A stretch of DNA of 45,814 nt from an uncultured Anaerolineales bacterium (GTDB lineage: Bacteria; Chloroflexota; Anaerolineae; Anaerolineales; Villigracilaceae): contig CASGHD010000190.1 of the NCBI GenBank assembly GCA_949319575.1, positions 1 to 45,814 of the forward strand. Direction: 5' to 3'. The notes below the pieces were generated by a model. It saw only the letters and a list, made by a program, of their open reading frames with translations, had not been told where the DNA came from and made no database searches. Position numbers and translations under genes: made by a program. This document shows, piece after piece, positions 34,850 to 43,566 of this stretch. Each line of letters begins with the position of its first letter. Positions within the stretch are counted from its first letter, which is position 1.

Positions 34850-35659
34850 CTACTCTCCCGCACCCGTCACATCATCCTGCATTGTTTTCACCGATTCTCT
34901 GTCCTGCCTTCTTGCAATAATCACGGAGATATTATCCCTTCCGCCGCTTTGGTTGGCGAGCGTCACCAGTTTATCCACGGCTTCCTGTGGTTCGAACTCG
35001 TTGGACGCCGCCCAAATAAACGATTCTGGGACGACGCCCCACAAGCCATCCGAACATAATAGAAGAATGTCATCTTGCTCGAAGGTTTCTGATTTCAATA
35101 TGGGCATGATCGTCGGGCGGTTCGCGTTCAACGACATCGAAAGGTGGTTGCGCTTGCGGTGCCGGCGCGCCTGTTCGAGTGTCAACTTGCCTGCTCGCAC
35201 CTGATCCATTACCCAACTTTGGTCAGCGCTGATTTGAGTAATCTCCTGCCCCCGTAAAAGATAGGCGCGGCTGTCGCCCACATTGATCACATCCACGCGG
35301 TCATTCGACAGAAACGTCGCCACAACCGTACTGCCCATGCCTTTGAGAGACGGATCGTCCGCGGCTCGCGCTCGGATGGCCTCGTGCGCTTTTTGCGCGC
35401 AGTGTTGCAGGGCTTGCGTTGCGTCCAGTGGAGGCTGAAACTGGGTGAACTCCTCGCGGAACGCTTCGATCACCAATCGGCTGGCGGTCTCGCCGCCATT
35501 ATGCCCGCCCATCCCATCCGATATCACCAGCAAAGGCGGAATGGGTACCCCATCTTCGGGAAGAAGCACAGCCAGAGCGTCCTGATTCGACTTGCGCTTG
35601 CGCCCCACATCGCAAGCCGCGCCGATGAGAAAAGCGCCAAACAGGGTGGATGATGCCAT
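34850..35659 (-). CDS. PP2C family Ser/Thr protein phosphatase
   Basis: 269 residues with all metal-binding motifs: KSNQDA, ISDGMGGHNGG, VGDSRAYLLR, CSDGLWGV and GGRDNISVI. PP2C enzymes reverse kinase phosphorylation using two Mn/Mg ions. No membrane helix, so it works in the cytoplasm. It starts 2 bp after the vWA-FHA stop and is co-transcribed with it. It is the expected off-switch for the five kinases in the window. Confidence 0.93.
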   Translation of the reverse strand: MASSTLFGAFLIGAACDVGRKRKSNQDALAVLLPEDGVPIPPLLVISDGMGGHNGGETASRLVIEAFREEFTQFQPPLDATQALQHCAQKAHEAIRARAADDPSLKGMGSTVVATFLSNDRVDVINVGDSRAYLLRGQEITQISADQSWVMDQVRAGKLTLEQARRHRKRNHLSMSLNANRPTIMPILKSETFEQDDILLLCSDGLWGVVPESFIWAASNEFEPQEAVDKLVTLANQSGGRDNISVIIARRQDRESVKTMQDDVTGAGE

Positions 35660-35661
35660 GC

Positions 35662-37581
35662 CTATCCCTGACGCGTATCCATCGTGTCGTTTTCTCCGGT
35701 GGACGTGAAACCATCATAAGTTTTCTCATCCCCGGCGAGAATACGAGCGCTGGCTTCGAACTTCAATTTCACGCGCTTGCCTAGGCGGATCTCATCGCCA
35801 TTTTGCAGTAGTATCTCCTGCCCGCCGACTTCATTATCATTGACAAAAGTTCCATACATCGGGCGTTTGGGTTTGCCTATCTTCTCGTCCATCTCTTCCA
35901 CCTCGCTTAGGAACAAACCGCCGCTTCTTTCTTCGATCGTTGCGTGATGCCGCGAAACGGGGCTGTCCTTCGGGAAGATGATGTCGTTATCGGCTTTACG
36001 TCCCAGGGTGGTGCGCCGCTTCGTGATCTCGAATCGCTGATCGAGCATCGAAGAGTCGTCGCTGGAAGATACGGTTAACATACCCAGCGCGTCGGAACTC
36101 ATCTCCCACGAGTCCATCGTGCGGTCCGAACCGCCCAGAAATTCATCCGTGGTAGCCTCGCCCAGCCCGCCTACTTTCTCGTCCCATTCTTTATTGCGTT
36201 GGTCTTCTTTACGCTTTCTGAGGATTGCCATCACGATCAGAAAGACGATCAAGGCGCCAATCAGAATGATTCCGCCGATGATGAAGAGGAGATAATCGGA
36301 TGAAAAACCATCGCCTTCTTCTTCGACTATGGGCGGCGTGACTGTTGCCGCGCTTACCGTCACCTGACGCGTGGCACGCGCCAACTCGATCCCATCCGCG
36401 CCTAACGCGAGGGCGTCAATCGTCAGGCTACCTTTAGGATAAGCGTTGAAATCTACCTGCGCTTCGTAGGGAGTAGTGGTCACAGTTGCCACGGTCGCGC
36501 CGTTGATCATAAAATTGACCGACTGGATGGTTTCGCCCTGCCCAAATGTCTCCACTTTCAAATCAGTGATCCCGCTTACTTCCTGTCCTTCAGCGGGCTC
36601 GACAAAGGTTAGTCGCAACGGAAAATTAGGGAGTAGAAATCCGCGCGTGTCTGTATCTTGCGCGTTGAGATATTTTGCAGTCACGGCTAGCGTGTGCGAG
36701 CCGGGACCCGCAGTGGATTGGTATTTGATCGCGTACTGCGAACGCAATGTATCCGAAAGACGGATGAAAATGGCATCCAGTTGAGTCGTGTTGGGAGAAT
36801 AGAAAAAGCGTCCGCCCGTATCCTGCGCAAGGCGTTGGAGCGATTGCTGGTCAACTTTACCTCCCATTCCAAGGGTGTAAAGAGGAGCGCGCGTCCCGCT
36901 TTCGGTGGCGAGGCGGATTACATCGTCTGCTGAATGGATACTACATACTCCGCCGTCGGCTTTCTCGTCCACGCCATCGGTGAACAGCACCACAGCCCGC
37001 CGCCCGGAGGGAACCGTAGCGGTCATCTGAACAGCCTGATACGCCGCATCATAGAGACAAGTTCCCGCGCCGCGTGTCGCGTCTACAAGTTCCAGTTCAT
37101 CGCGCGCCGCGCGGTGATCGGTAGTGAAGTCAATGCGTGTCTTTGTGTCGTTATCGAACGTGACCACTGCCACGCGGTCGTCATTTCCCAGACCTGCGAT
37201 GAAGTTGGACGCGGCAGATTTAGCCGCTTCGATGCCCGCGCCGTTCATGCTCCCACTGGTATCGAGCAGGAGCACCAGATTGATGGGCGCATCGGGCGCG
37301 AGGTCCGCGCTGAGAACCGTCACTTGTTGAGAATCTTCCGCGAGGGTAAAGGCGTCCGCCGCGAGGTCTTTGATCGGATTCCCCGTCGAATCAGCCACCG
37401 AAACGTAAGCCGTCACATCGTAGGCGATCTTTTCGTCTGAGGGCGCGCCTTCCACGTAGTGGATGACCGTATCTATGCTGGATTGCGCGAGAGCAGAATG
37501 CCCGTCGAACAGACCCGCGCCGATCAATACCAGCAGGATGGAAAATCCGCGCAAGAGATGATTTCGGAGTTGTGAAGCCAT
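35662..37581 (-). CDS. Secreted vWA-domain protein with membrane helix and cytoplasmic FHA domain
   Basis: 639 residues. A signal peptide (about 1-32, ending ALAQ) leads to a von Willebrand A domain (about 95-295) with the MIDAS motif DTSGS at 107-111, then an Ig-like beta domain (about 315-410). One membrane helix (about 428-453) and an acidic linker come next, and then an FHA domain (about 520-610) with TLGRKADND, SRHHATIEE and GTFVNDNEV. It can therefore bind a ligand outside and phosphothreonine inside. I took the ATG at 37581 (GGGAGG upstream); an upstream extension lacks a signal peptide. It forms a two-gene operon with the PP2C phosphatase. Confidence 0.88.
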   Translation of the reverse strand: MASQLRNHLLRGFSILLVLIGAGLFDGHSALAQSSIDTVIHYVEGAPSDEKIAYDVTAYVSVADSTGNPIKDLAADAFTLAEDSQQVTVLSADLAPDAPINLVLLLDTSGSMNGAGIEAAKSAASNFIAGLGNDDRVAVVTFDNDTKTRIDFTTDHRAARDELELVDATRGAGTCLYDAAYQAVQMTATVPSGRRAVVLFTDGVDEKADGGVCSIHSADDVIRLATESGTRAPLYTLGMGGKVDQQSLQRLAQDTGGRFFYSPNTTQLDAIFIRLSDTLRSQYAIKYQSTAGPGSHTLAVTAKYLNAQDTDTRGFLLPNFPLRLTFVEPAEGQEVSGITDLKVETFGQGETIQSVNFMINGATVATVTTTPYEAQVDFNAYPKGSLTIDALALGADGIELARATRQVTVSAATVTPPIVEEEGDGFSSDYLLFIIGGIILIGALIVFLIVMAILRKRKEDQRNKEWDEKVGGLGEATTDEFLGGSDRTMDSWEMSSDALGMLTVSSSDDSSMLDQRFEITKRRTTLGRKADNDIIFPKDSPVSRHHATIEERSGGLFLSEVEEMDEKIGKPKRPMYGTFVNDNEVGGQEILLQNGDEIRLGKRVKLKFEASARILAGDEKTYDGFTSTGENDTMDTRQG

Positions 37582-37637
37582 GTCTGCCTCCCCGTAGGGT
37601 AAGATTAATCTTGCCATACACATGTGATGTTTGTCCG

Positions 37638-37666
37638 TTGACGTTTGATTGCCCCCATTATATACT
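37638..37666 (+). promoter_or_regulatory. Promoter of the WXG-CHAP gene
   Basis: TTGACG (37638-37643), a 17-bp spacer and TATACT (37661-37666) on the plus strand, followed by a leader of about 140 bases to the WXG-CHAP start. The opposite strand of this gap must hold the vWA operon promoter; a TATAAT overlaps this -10 but its -35 is poor. Confidence 0.65.
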
Positions 37667-37810
37667 GAAAAGAAATTCATGTATTGAAATGCAATTCTGC
37701 GGGACTGGGATTGTTGTTATCGCGATGAATCGACGATGGGCTTTCGTTGCGCTTTACCTGCAACAGGAAATTAAGAAGCCTTTTTGAATTTTTCCTCTGG
37801 AGATACCTAT

Positions 37811-39061
37811 ATGACCATCATCCGCATGGAAACAGAACGAGTTGATGGAGTTGCGCGACAACTTGAACAAATCAACGCCGCCATTTCTCAAGAAATGGAA
37901 ATTCTGGGCAATCGCATCCATTCCTTGAATTGGCAGGGAGAAGGCGCGGATCAGTTCCGCGCGGAATTCGATGCGCTGCTTCGTCAGGCATCAGATATCT
38001 ATGAAGAAGGCATCCTATTAAGTCAGCGTGTGAAGCGAGAGGCACAGGAATGGGTGGCGGCTGACAGTTTGGGGGCGAGTCACTTTCGGGATTTGAAGCG
38101 TATTCTTGAAAATCTAAACCTGGTTATGGCCGGTGGCGGCGGAGTGACACTGGCAAGCGCGCAGATATTGGGAGCATCCACTAATGCCAATGCAGAATAT
38201 CTTCAAGAGTATCGAAAGATGTCCTGGAAGGATAAGTTCAAAATAGAAAAGAAAATTCAAGATGAACTCTCGTCAACCCAAAAACAACTTGCCGAGATGA
38301 AATCGACGGACGAATTACAAACAGAGATAAACGCAATTGACGCGAAAATTGTCGAATTGGAAAGGAAAAAAGCAGAGGCGCAGAAAAAAGCGGACGCCCT
38401 ACTGAACAAAGTTATTCCAGACTGGCCCCTGGAGCGCGATTCGGACGGCGTTCCGTGGCGCGTAAGGACTGATGATTACGAGGATGAAGTTGTAGAATAT
38501 GATCGTCAGATTCAGGAATTGCAAACGCAGAAGCAGGCGTTGCAGGGCGATCTGAGTTCGCGTCAGCAATTGGAGGCTCATTTTGCCAAGTTGCAACAAC
38601 AGCAAAACGCGCTCAATCAGGTAATTGGTGAAGGCGTGCCGTCAGATGGTCCCACTACGCCTAAGTGGCTGCACAATCAATTGGCTGGATGCACGAATTA
38701 TGTGGCTGAAAAAAGGGACGTGTCGGATTTCGGCGGCGGACATCCGGGAGACGCATCCGATTGGAATAATCAAGCCGAGAGTGCCGGTTATGAATTTGGC
38801 GAACGTCCCGCCAAAGGAGCAATCATGGTTTTTGAGGGAGATAATAACGTAATGAGGGTAGACAAGGACGCCGGTCACGTAGCCTACGTTGAAAAAGTTG
38901 AAAAAGTGGATGGAGGTTACAAGGTGTCGGTCAGCCAGGCAGATACAAAATATGACAGCAAGGGAAATTTCGTGCGCGGAACGTATGTCAATAAACGCTC
39001 TTCAATGATCTTCGTAAAAGATGGCGCCAAAGGTGTTTCGTTTATTTACGGGAAACCGTGA
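37811..39061 (+). CDS. WXG-domain protein with C-terminal CHAP amidase domain
   Basis: 416 residues. The N-terminal WXG hairpin has W41-Q-G and W81-x3-D85. A long Lys/Glu/Gln-rich coiled coil (about 140-270) follows, then a CHAP domain (about 283-413) with Cys294 in AGCTNYVAEKR and His356 in AGHVAYVEKV. CHAP domains cut peptidoglycan amide or peptide bonds, so this is a likely secreted cell-wall hydrolase. The ATG at 37811 has GGAG 8 nt upstream; an earlier in-frame start lacks a ribosome binding site. Unlike the other WXG cargo genes no EspG-like gene follows; a broken kinase gene does. Confidence 0.82.
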   Translation: MTIIRMETERVDGVARQLEQINAAISQEMEILGNRIHSLNWQGEGADQFRAEFDALLRQASDIYEEGILLSQRVKREAQEWVAADSLGASHFRDLKRILENLNLVMAGGGGVTLASAQILGASTNANAEYLQEYRKMSWKDKFKIEKKIQDELSSTQKQLAEMKSTDELQTEINAIDAKIVELERKKAEAQKKADALLNKVIPDWPLERDSDGVPWRVRTDDYEDEVVEYDRQIQELQTQKQALQGDLSSRQQLEAHFAKLQQQQNALNQVIGEGVPSDGPTTPKWLHNQLAGCTNYVAEKRDVSDFGGGHPGDASDWNNQAESAGYEFGERPAKGAIMVFEGDNNVMRVDKDAGHVAYVEKVEKVDGGYKVSVSQADTKYDSKGNFVRGTYVNKRSSMIFVKDGAKGVSFIYGKP

Positions 39062-39121
39062 AGGTTTCTTGAAAGGTTCAACAATGACGCAATTTATTCA
39101 TGCCGTCGAAGGAAATACGTA

Positions 39122-39187
39122 ATGGCGACTTTAATCGGGCATTCTCTTGGACGCTACCAAATCCTCGATCAACTCGGAGAGGGAGGG
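39122..39187 (+). pseudogene. 5' stub of a Ser/Thr kinase gene, cut by an IS element
   Basis: Twenty-two codons (MATLIGHSLGRYQILDQLGE, then GG) match the start of the neighbouring kinases up to the P-loop. The IS begins at the next base. Joining across the IS by removing one target copy gives GEGGMA and then unrelated sequence ending after 36 codons, so the kinase had lost its catalytic part before the insertion or lost it in another event. Confidence 0.85.
39177..39187. repeat. Target site duplication, left copy
   Basis: GAGAGGGAGGG, identical to 40450-40460 on the other side of the IS element. Confidence 0.9.
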
Positions 39188-40449
39188 CTTTCAGGGGTAG
39201 GTTTTTGAAAAATAGCCTCTGAGTGTTCGGTAAAATAGTGTCGCCAAACACACCCAACAAACAGAGGCGCACTATTAATACCACGAAACCATTTCGCGAC
39301 TGGCGTTCGATAGTTGAAAGACACACGGGACATCTGAGCAAGGCACAAATCACGGTCTTAGCCTTGTGGAGTTATGGCATTGTTTTAGCCAAGACGTGCG
39401 GACTTTCAAGCGTGGCTATGGCATTAGCCAGTGACTTTGGTGAAAAGGAAAGCAATTTCAGGCAGCGCTTGCGAGAATGGTGCTGGGATAAGCAAGACAA
39501 GCAAGGCAAAAAGCGTGTGGATTGGGAAGTGAGCCAGAGTTTTGTGCCCTTATTGAAGTGGATCTTGGCACTCTGGTCACCCAATCAGCAGAAACTGGTA
39601 TTGGCGATGGATGCAAGCTCGCTGAAAAAGTTGTTTGTGGTGCTTTCGATCAGTGTGGTGTATCGTGGTTGTGCTATTCCGATCGCATGGACTATTTTGC
39701 GTGAAGGACAGAAAGGTTCTTGGAAAGAACCTTGGTTGAGGCTGTTCAAAGGTTTGCAGGGAACTACTCCTGAGAACTGGCTGGTCATTGTTGCCGCAGA
39801 TCGTGGTTTATATGCTCATTGGCTCTATGAAGCCATCCAAAATTGTGGATGGCACCCCTTCCTGCGCATTAATCTGCGTAGCAAGTACCGCCCCAAAGGA
39901 GAGGCTGACTTCCGACCAATGGCTCAATTGCTACCCTCTCCTAATTCTGTCTGGTCAGGAAAAGTCACCTGTTTTGCGGTTAACTCAGTCGAAGGAACTC
40001 TTTTAGCTTGTTGGAGCGCCAAACATCTTGAACCTTGGATTATTTTGACCGACTTGCCTCCAGAAAATGCTTCAGCTGCATGGTATGGCATGCGGAGTTG
40101 GATTGAAGATAGTTTCAAAGACCTGAAAAGTGACGGATGGCAATGGCAAAACACGCGGATGTCTGATCCCAAGCGGGCGGCTCGTCTTTGGTTGGCTTTA
40201 TCTGTCGCGACCCTTTGGGTTGTCAGTGTTGGTGGCGAACTCGATGCACAACTTCAAGAGAGTGACTTGTCCCGTTTACCGTTGACACATATTGCCCGCA
40301 AAACAAAAATTCACTCACGTACAGCACGAAAATTTAGTTGCTTTGCACGCGGCATGATTAATGTGCTCACTACCTTGATCAACCAACGTCCCATCTCTTT
40401 GGGTGTTTTGATCCCTGAGCCTTGGCCTTTAAAAACCTACCCCTGAAAG
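39188..40449 (+). mobile_element. Complete IS4-family insertion sequence
   Basis: 1262 bp bounded by perfect 19-bp inverted repeats (CTTTCAGGGGTAGGTTTTT at 39188-39206, complement at 40431-40449) and an 11-bp direct repeat of the target. One transposase gene fills it, and its stop codon lies in the right inverted repeat. The clean ends indicate a recent insertion. Confidence 0.92.
39223..40446 (+). CDS. IS4-family DDE transposase
   Basis: 407 residues if the GTG at 39223 is used; a second GTG at 39238 is also possible. The catalytic pattern is visible: first Asp in LVLAMDASS, second Asp in VAADRGLYAHW, and the Glu in the IS4-type Y-x2-R-x3-E-x6-K signature (YGMRSWIEDSFKDLK) followed by GWQW. 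The frame is intact, so the element may be active. Confidence 0.9.
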   Translation: MFGKIVSPNTPNKQRRTINTTKPFRDWRSIVERHTGHLSKAQITVLALWSYGIVLAKTCGLSSVAMALASDFGEKESNFRQRLREWCWDKQDKQGKKRVDWEVSQSFVPLLKWILALWSPNQQKLVLAMDASSLKKLFVVLSISVVYRGCAIPIAWTILREGQKGSWKEPWLRLFKGLQGTTPENWLVIVAADRGLYAHWLYEAIQNCGWHPFLRINLRSKYRPKGEADFRPMAQLLPSPNSVWSGKVTCFAVNSVEGTLLACWSAKHLEPWIILTDLPPENASAAWYGMRSWIEDSFKDLKSDGWQWQNTRMSDPKRAARLWLALSVATLWVVSVGGELDAQLQESDLSRLPLTHIARKTKIHSRTARKFSCFARGMINVLTTLINQRPISLGVLIPEPWPLKTYP

Positions 40450-40460
40450 GAGAGGGAGGG
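40450..40460. repeat. Target site duplication, right copy
   Basis: GAGAGGGAGGG directly after the right inverted repeat. It is followed by an ATG (40461) that opens a 38-codon frame of no known family ending at 40577; the purine-rich duplication would serve as its ribosome binding site by chance. Confidence 0.9.
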
Positions 40461-40599
40461 ATGGCAAATCAAAAGGAAGTTCTGATTATCATGTTTGAGA
40501 ACATTGAGGAAAGTCAAAATGGCAACGTGGTTAATACCTATGTAAATTTGCAACGCAGTGTTTATAGCGGAAATTGAAATTACAGAAAGGAGCAAAATT

Positions 40600-43341
40600 A
40601 TGGACAACGATCAAATACTCTCTTTTATCGAGTACGCGAAGAAAAACAATGCCGTCAGGATTAAATTAAGTAGCCTGAATTTATCAGAGTTGCCAAAGGA
40701 AATTTCCACACTCTCTAAATTAGAGGAGCTATTCTTATACAACAATCAACTTAGATCATTGCCAAAGGAGATGGAACATCTTGTTAATCTAGTTCATCTG
40801 GACTTACGCAATAATAAATTCGAATTCATTCCTGATGTAATAGCAAAACTCACAAAGCTCAAGACTCTGCGTATTAATGACAACAAAATAGACGCTAATG
40901 AACTTTTCCGTATTGGCTCTCTTACACATTTAGAAAAACTACACATCCGTAGTAACGGATTAAATGAGTTGCCTGTAGATATTGCTCATCTAGCAATGCT
41001 TGCCGAACTGGATATCAGCCACAACAATCTAAATAGCCTGCCTAATGAATTGAGCAAACTTGATAAGTTGACAACTTTATATATCGGAAACAATAAATTC
41101 TTGGAAATTCCTTTGCCTATTACCTACCTTCCCCAACTACGCGAGTTGCATTTTCAAAACAACTTGCTAAATTACATCCCGCCTGAAATTGGGCAAAATA
41201 ACAACCTTGCCCTTCTTAATCTTGAAGGAAGTAAGTTGCTCCATGATTTTCCGATTGAATTTGCAATGCTCTCGAATTTATCGATTTTGAACTTGGGAAA
41301 ATCTGGTTTAACCACTCTGCCAAAAACAATTTGTCAATTATTGAAATTGACGGAACTATATCTGCACCAAAACAGAATCGTAAGCCTGCCTCCAGACATT
41401 GGTAATCTAACCAACCTTGTAACACTTGATCTGGCTTCGAACGAGTTAACCGAATTGCCAGAAGACATACAACGGCTTACTGAGCTTAAGTATCTAGATC
41501 TGCGAGGCAACCCGCTTCCTATACCTCCAGAAATCTTAGAGAAAAGATATGAGCCCAAGATCATCATTAACTACTATATTGAACATGTCCGGTCACGTAA
41601 TAAGCTACCGATAAACGAGGGCAAGCTTCTCTTTGTTGGTCAGGGGTCTGTTGGCAAAACATCTCTTGTTAATCGCCTCCTGTACAACACGTTTGAAAAC
41701 AATCAAGGCAAAACGGAAGGAATTACTATTAATAGATGGCTTGTGGATGGTCAGGAGAAGCCAGATATTGAGTCGAAAATCCGCCTCAATATCTGGGATT
41801 TTGGAGGGCAAGAGATTATGCATGCCACGCACCGGTTCTTTCTTACCAAACGAAGTCTCTATTTACTAGTGCTGGACGCGCACCTAACTCAAGAAGAAAA
41901 CCGTGTCGAATACTGGCTTAAGATTATTCAGTCGTTCGGTGGCAATTCTCCAGTTCTAATCATTGGCAATAAAATTGATCAGCATTCACTTGATATTGAC
42001 AGAACCGGATTAAGGAAAAAATATTCAAACGTCATTGGTATCCTTGAAGTGTCTGCAGCCACAGGTACGGGAATTGAGGGACTCAAGATGGTCATAACTG
42101 ATCAGGTCAACAACCTACCGCATATCCGCGATTTTCTCCCCAAATCCTGGTTTACCGTTAAAACCGAACTCGAAGAGTTGGGGCAAAAGTCTAATTTCAT
42201 TACCATCGATGAATATCTCAAACTTTGTACTGAGAATGGTCTCAAGGATGAAATAAGTCAACGAACATTGATTGGCTTTCTACACGATCTTGGCGTGGTA
42301 CTTTATTTTCAGGATGATCCTCACCTCGAAGCACTTGGTATTCTCAATCCGGAGTGGGTCACAAATGGCGTGTATAAAATCCTTAATGACCACGATCTAT
42401 TCCAGAACAAGGGCGTGCTGAATCTCATCACGATTAACGATATTCTCCATTCGCCTGAATATCCACGCGACAAGCGGTTGTTCATTGTGGACATGATGAA
42501 AAAGTTCGAGTTATGCTATGAAATTAACGAAAATACATTCCTTGTTCCAGATCTGCTTCCTAAAGATGAGCCTTACACAGGCGATTGGTCTGGTGCGTTC
42601 GCCTTCCAATACCATTACAATATTCTGCCTACCAGCATCATCTCGCGCTTTATAGTGCGTATGCATGCTTTCATTTACAAAACCGTCTGGCGTTCAGGTG
42701 TAGTGCTCAAAAGCGGTGGAAACACGGCGTTGATCAAAGCTGATACTGAGGATCGTAAGATTTACATTTGGATTAGCGGTGACAAGAACACTAAGCGAGA
42801 TTTTCTCGCTGTAATACGTACGGAACTCGATGCAATCCATCGAACGATTGTCCAAGTCGAAGCCACAGAAAAAGTCCCTCTTCCAGAATATCCGGATGTA
42901 ATATTTGATTACCGAGAACTTCTTCAGTTTGAACATGATGGTATATTGAATTTTCCAAAATCAATCAATAACATATCCCAAAAGATCAGTGTACAGCAAT
43001 TGCTTGACGGTGTTGTCGAACAAGATGATCGCCGTCGTGAGCTATTGGATACTCATCACGGCAAACACGGATCGATTGCTGTTCACTCAACTATCACTCT
43101 CTCCGAAAAGAAAGCTTTATCAAGGTTAATCTTTAGATTCATTTTTGTCGTAAGCCCAACTGCCCTTGGAAGATTACTACTAGATGTATTGGGCCGCGAC
43201 AAAGCCAACGAATCAACCGCAATAATGATTGGTTATATTGTGATTGTGATAAGTATCTTAACTGGCTTAGGCTTAATTAATTCAACGGTCACTCTGAATG
43301 TCATCAAAGATATCTGGCGATTCTTTTTCCCGTTGAGTTGA
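40600..43341 (+). CDS. Roco protein: leucine-rich repeats, ROC GTPase, COR region, C-terminal membrane helices
   Basis: 913 residues. About twelve LRRs span 37-310 (LP-x-x-I/L spacing of 22-24). The ROC GTPase starts near 340 with the P-loop GQGSVGKT, then IWDFGGQEIMHATH (G3) and IGNKID (G4). A COR-like region follows (about 540-760). Two membrane helices lie near the end (about 840-905). Roco proteins act as GTP-dependent switches; bacterial roles are poorly known, and some LRR-ROC proteins occur near defence loci. The ATG at 40600 has AGAAAGGAG upstream. Base composition is clearly more AT-rich than the neighbours, suggesting transfer. Confidence 0.9.
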   Translation: MDNDQILSFIEYAKKNNAVRIKLSSLNLSELPKEISTLSKLEELFLYNNQLRSLPKEMEHLVNLVHLDLRNNKFEFIPDVIAKLTKLKTLRINDNKIDANELFRIGSLTHLEKLHIRSNGLNELPVDIAHLAMLAELDISHNNLNSLPNELSKLDKLTTLYIGNNKFLEIPLPITYLPQLRELHFQNNLLNYIPPEIGQNNNLALLNLEGSKLLHDFPIEFAMLSNLSILNLGKSGLTTLPKTICQLLKLTELYLHQNRIVSLPPDIGNLTNLVTLDLASNELTELPEDIQRLTELKYLDLRGNPLPIPPEILEKRYEPKIIINYYIEHVRSRNKLPINEGKLLFVGQGSVGKTSLVNRLLYNTFENNQGKTEGITINRWLVDGQEKPDIESKIRLNIWDFGGQEIMHATHRFFLTKRSLYLLVLDAHLTQEENRVEYWLKIIQSFGGNSPVLIIGNKIDQHSLDIDRTGLRKKYSNVIGILEVSAATGTGIEGLKMVITDQVNNLPHIRDFLPKSWFTVKTELEELGQKSNFITIDEYLKLCTENGLKDEISQRTLIGFLHDLGVVLYFQDDPHLEALGILNPEWVTNGVYKILNDHDLFQNKGVLNLITINDILHSPEYPRDKRLFIVDMMKKFELCYEINENTFLVPDLLPKDEPYTGDWSGAFAFQYHYNILPTSIISRFIVRMHAFIYKTVWRSGVVLKSGGNTALIKADTEDRKIYIWISGDKNTKRDFLAVIRTELDAIHRTIVQVEATEKVPLPEYPDVIFDYRELLQFEHDGILNFPKSINNISQKISVQQLLDGVVEQDDRRRELLDTHHGKHGSIAVHSTITLSEKKALSRLIFRFIFVVSPTALGRLLLDVLGRDKANESTAIMIGYIVIVISILTGLGLINSTVTLNVIKDIWRFFFPLS

Positions 43342-43566
43342 CAGGGTTGAACACCAGAAGAAATTGCAATGACGAATCTAGCAAGACTCTGTTTCAGACG
43401 GACGAAATACAACCCCGCTAGAACTTACGCCGAATGTTCCTTCGCCGAATATTTGTTTAGGATAAATAAAAACGATTCTCTGTACAAGAATCAAATTGGC
43501 AGCCTCGCCGGCTTGGAATATCAAGCTCAATTCGTTCTTCAAGCTCTTTGGATAAAAAGTGATTAT
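43342..43566. other. Convergent gap without a gene
   Basis: Lies between the Roco gene and the end of the last kinase gene. A plus-strand frame starting at 43369 with MTNLARLC recalls a kinase start (MTNLVGQSL) for four residues only and then runs antisense through the next gene. No terminator is seen. Confidence 0.5.

Noticed and set aside
40461-40577. 38-codon frame after the IS with a good-looking ribosome binding site
   Set aside because: The purine-rich site is the target duplication derived from the kinase P-loop codons; the peptide has no family likeness, so it is noted under the stub and not called a gene.
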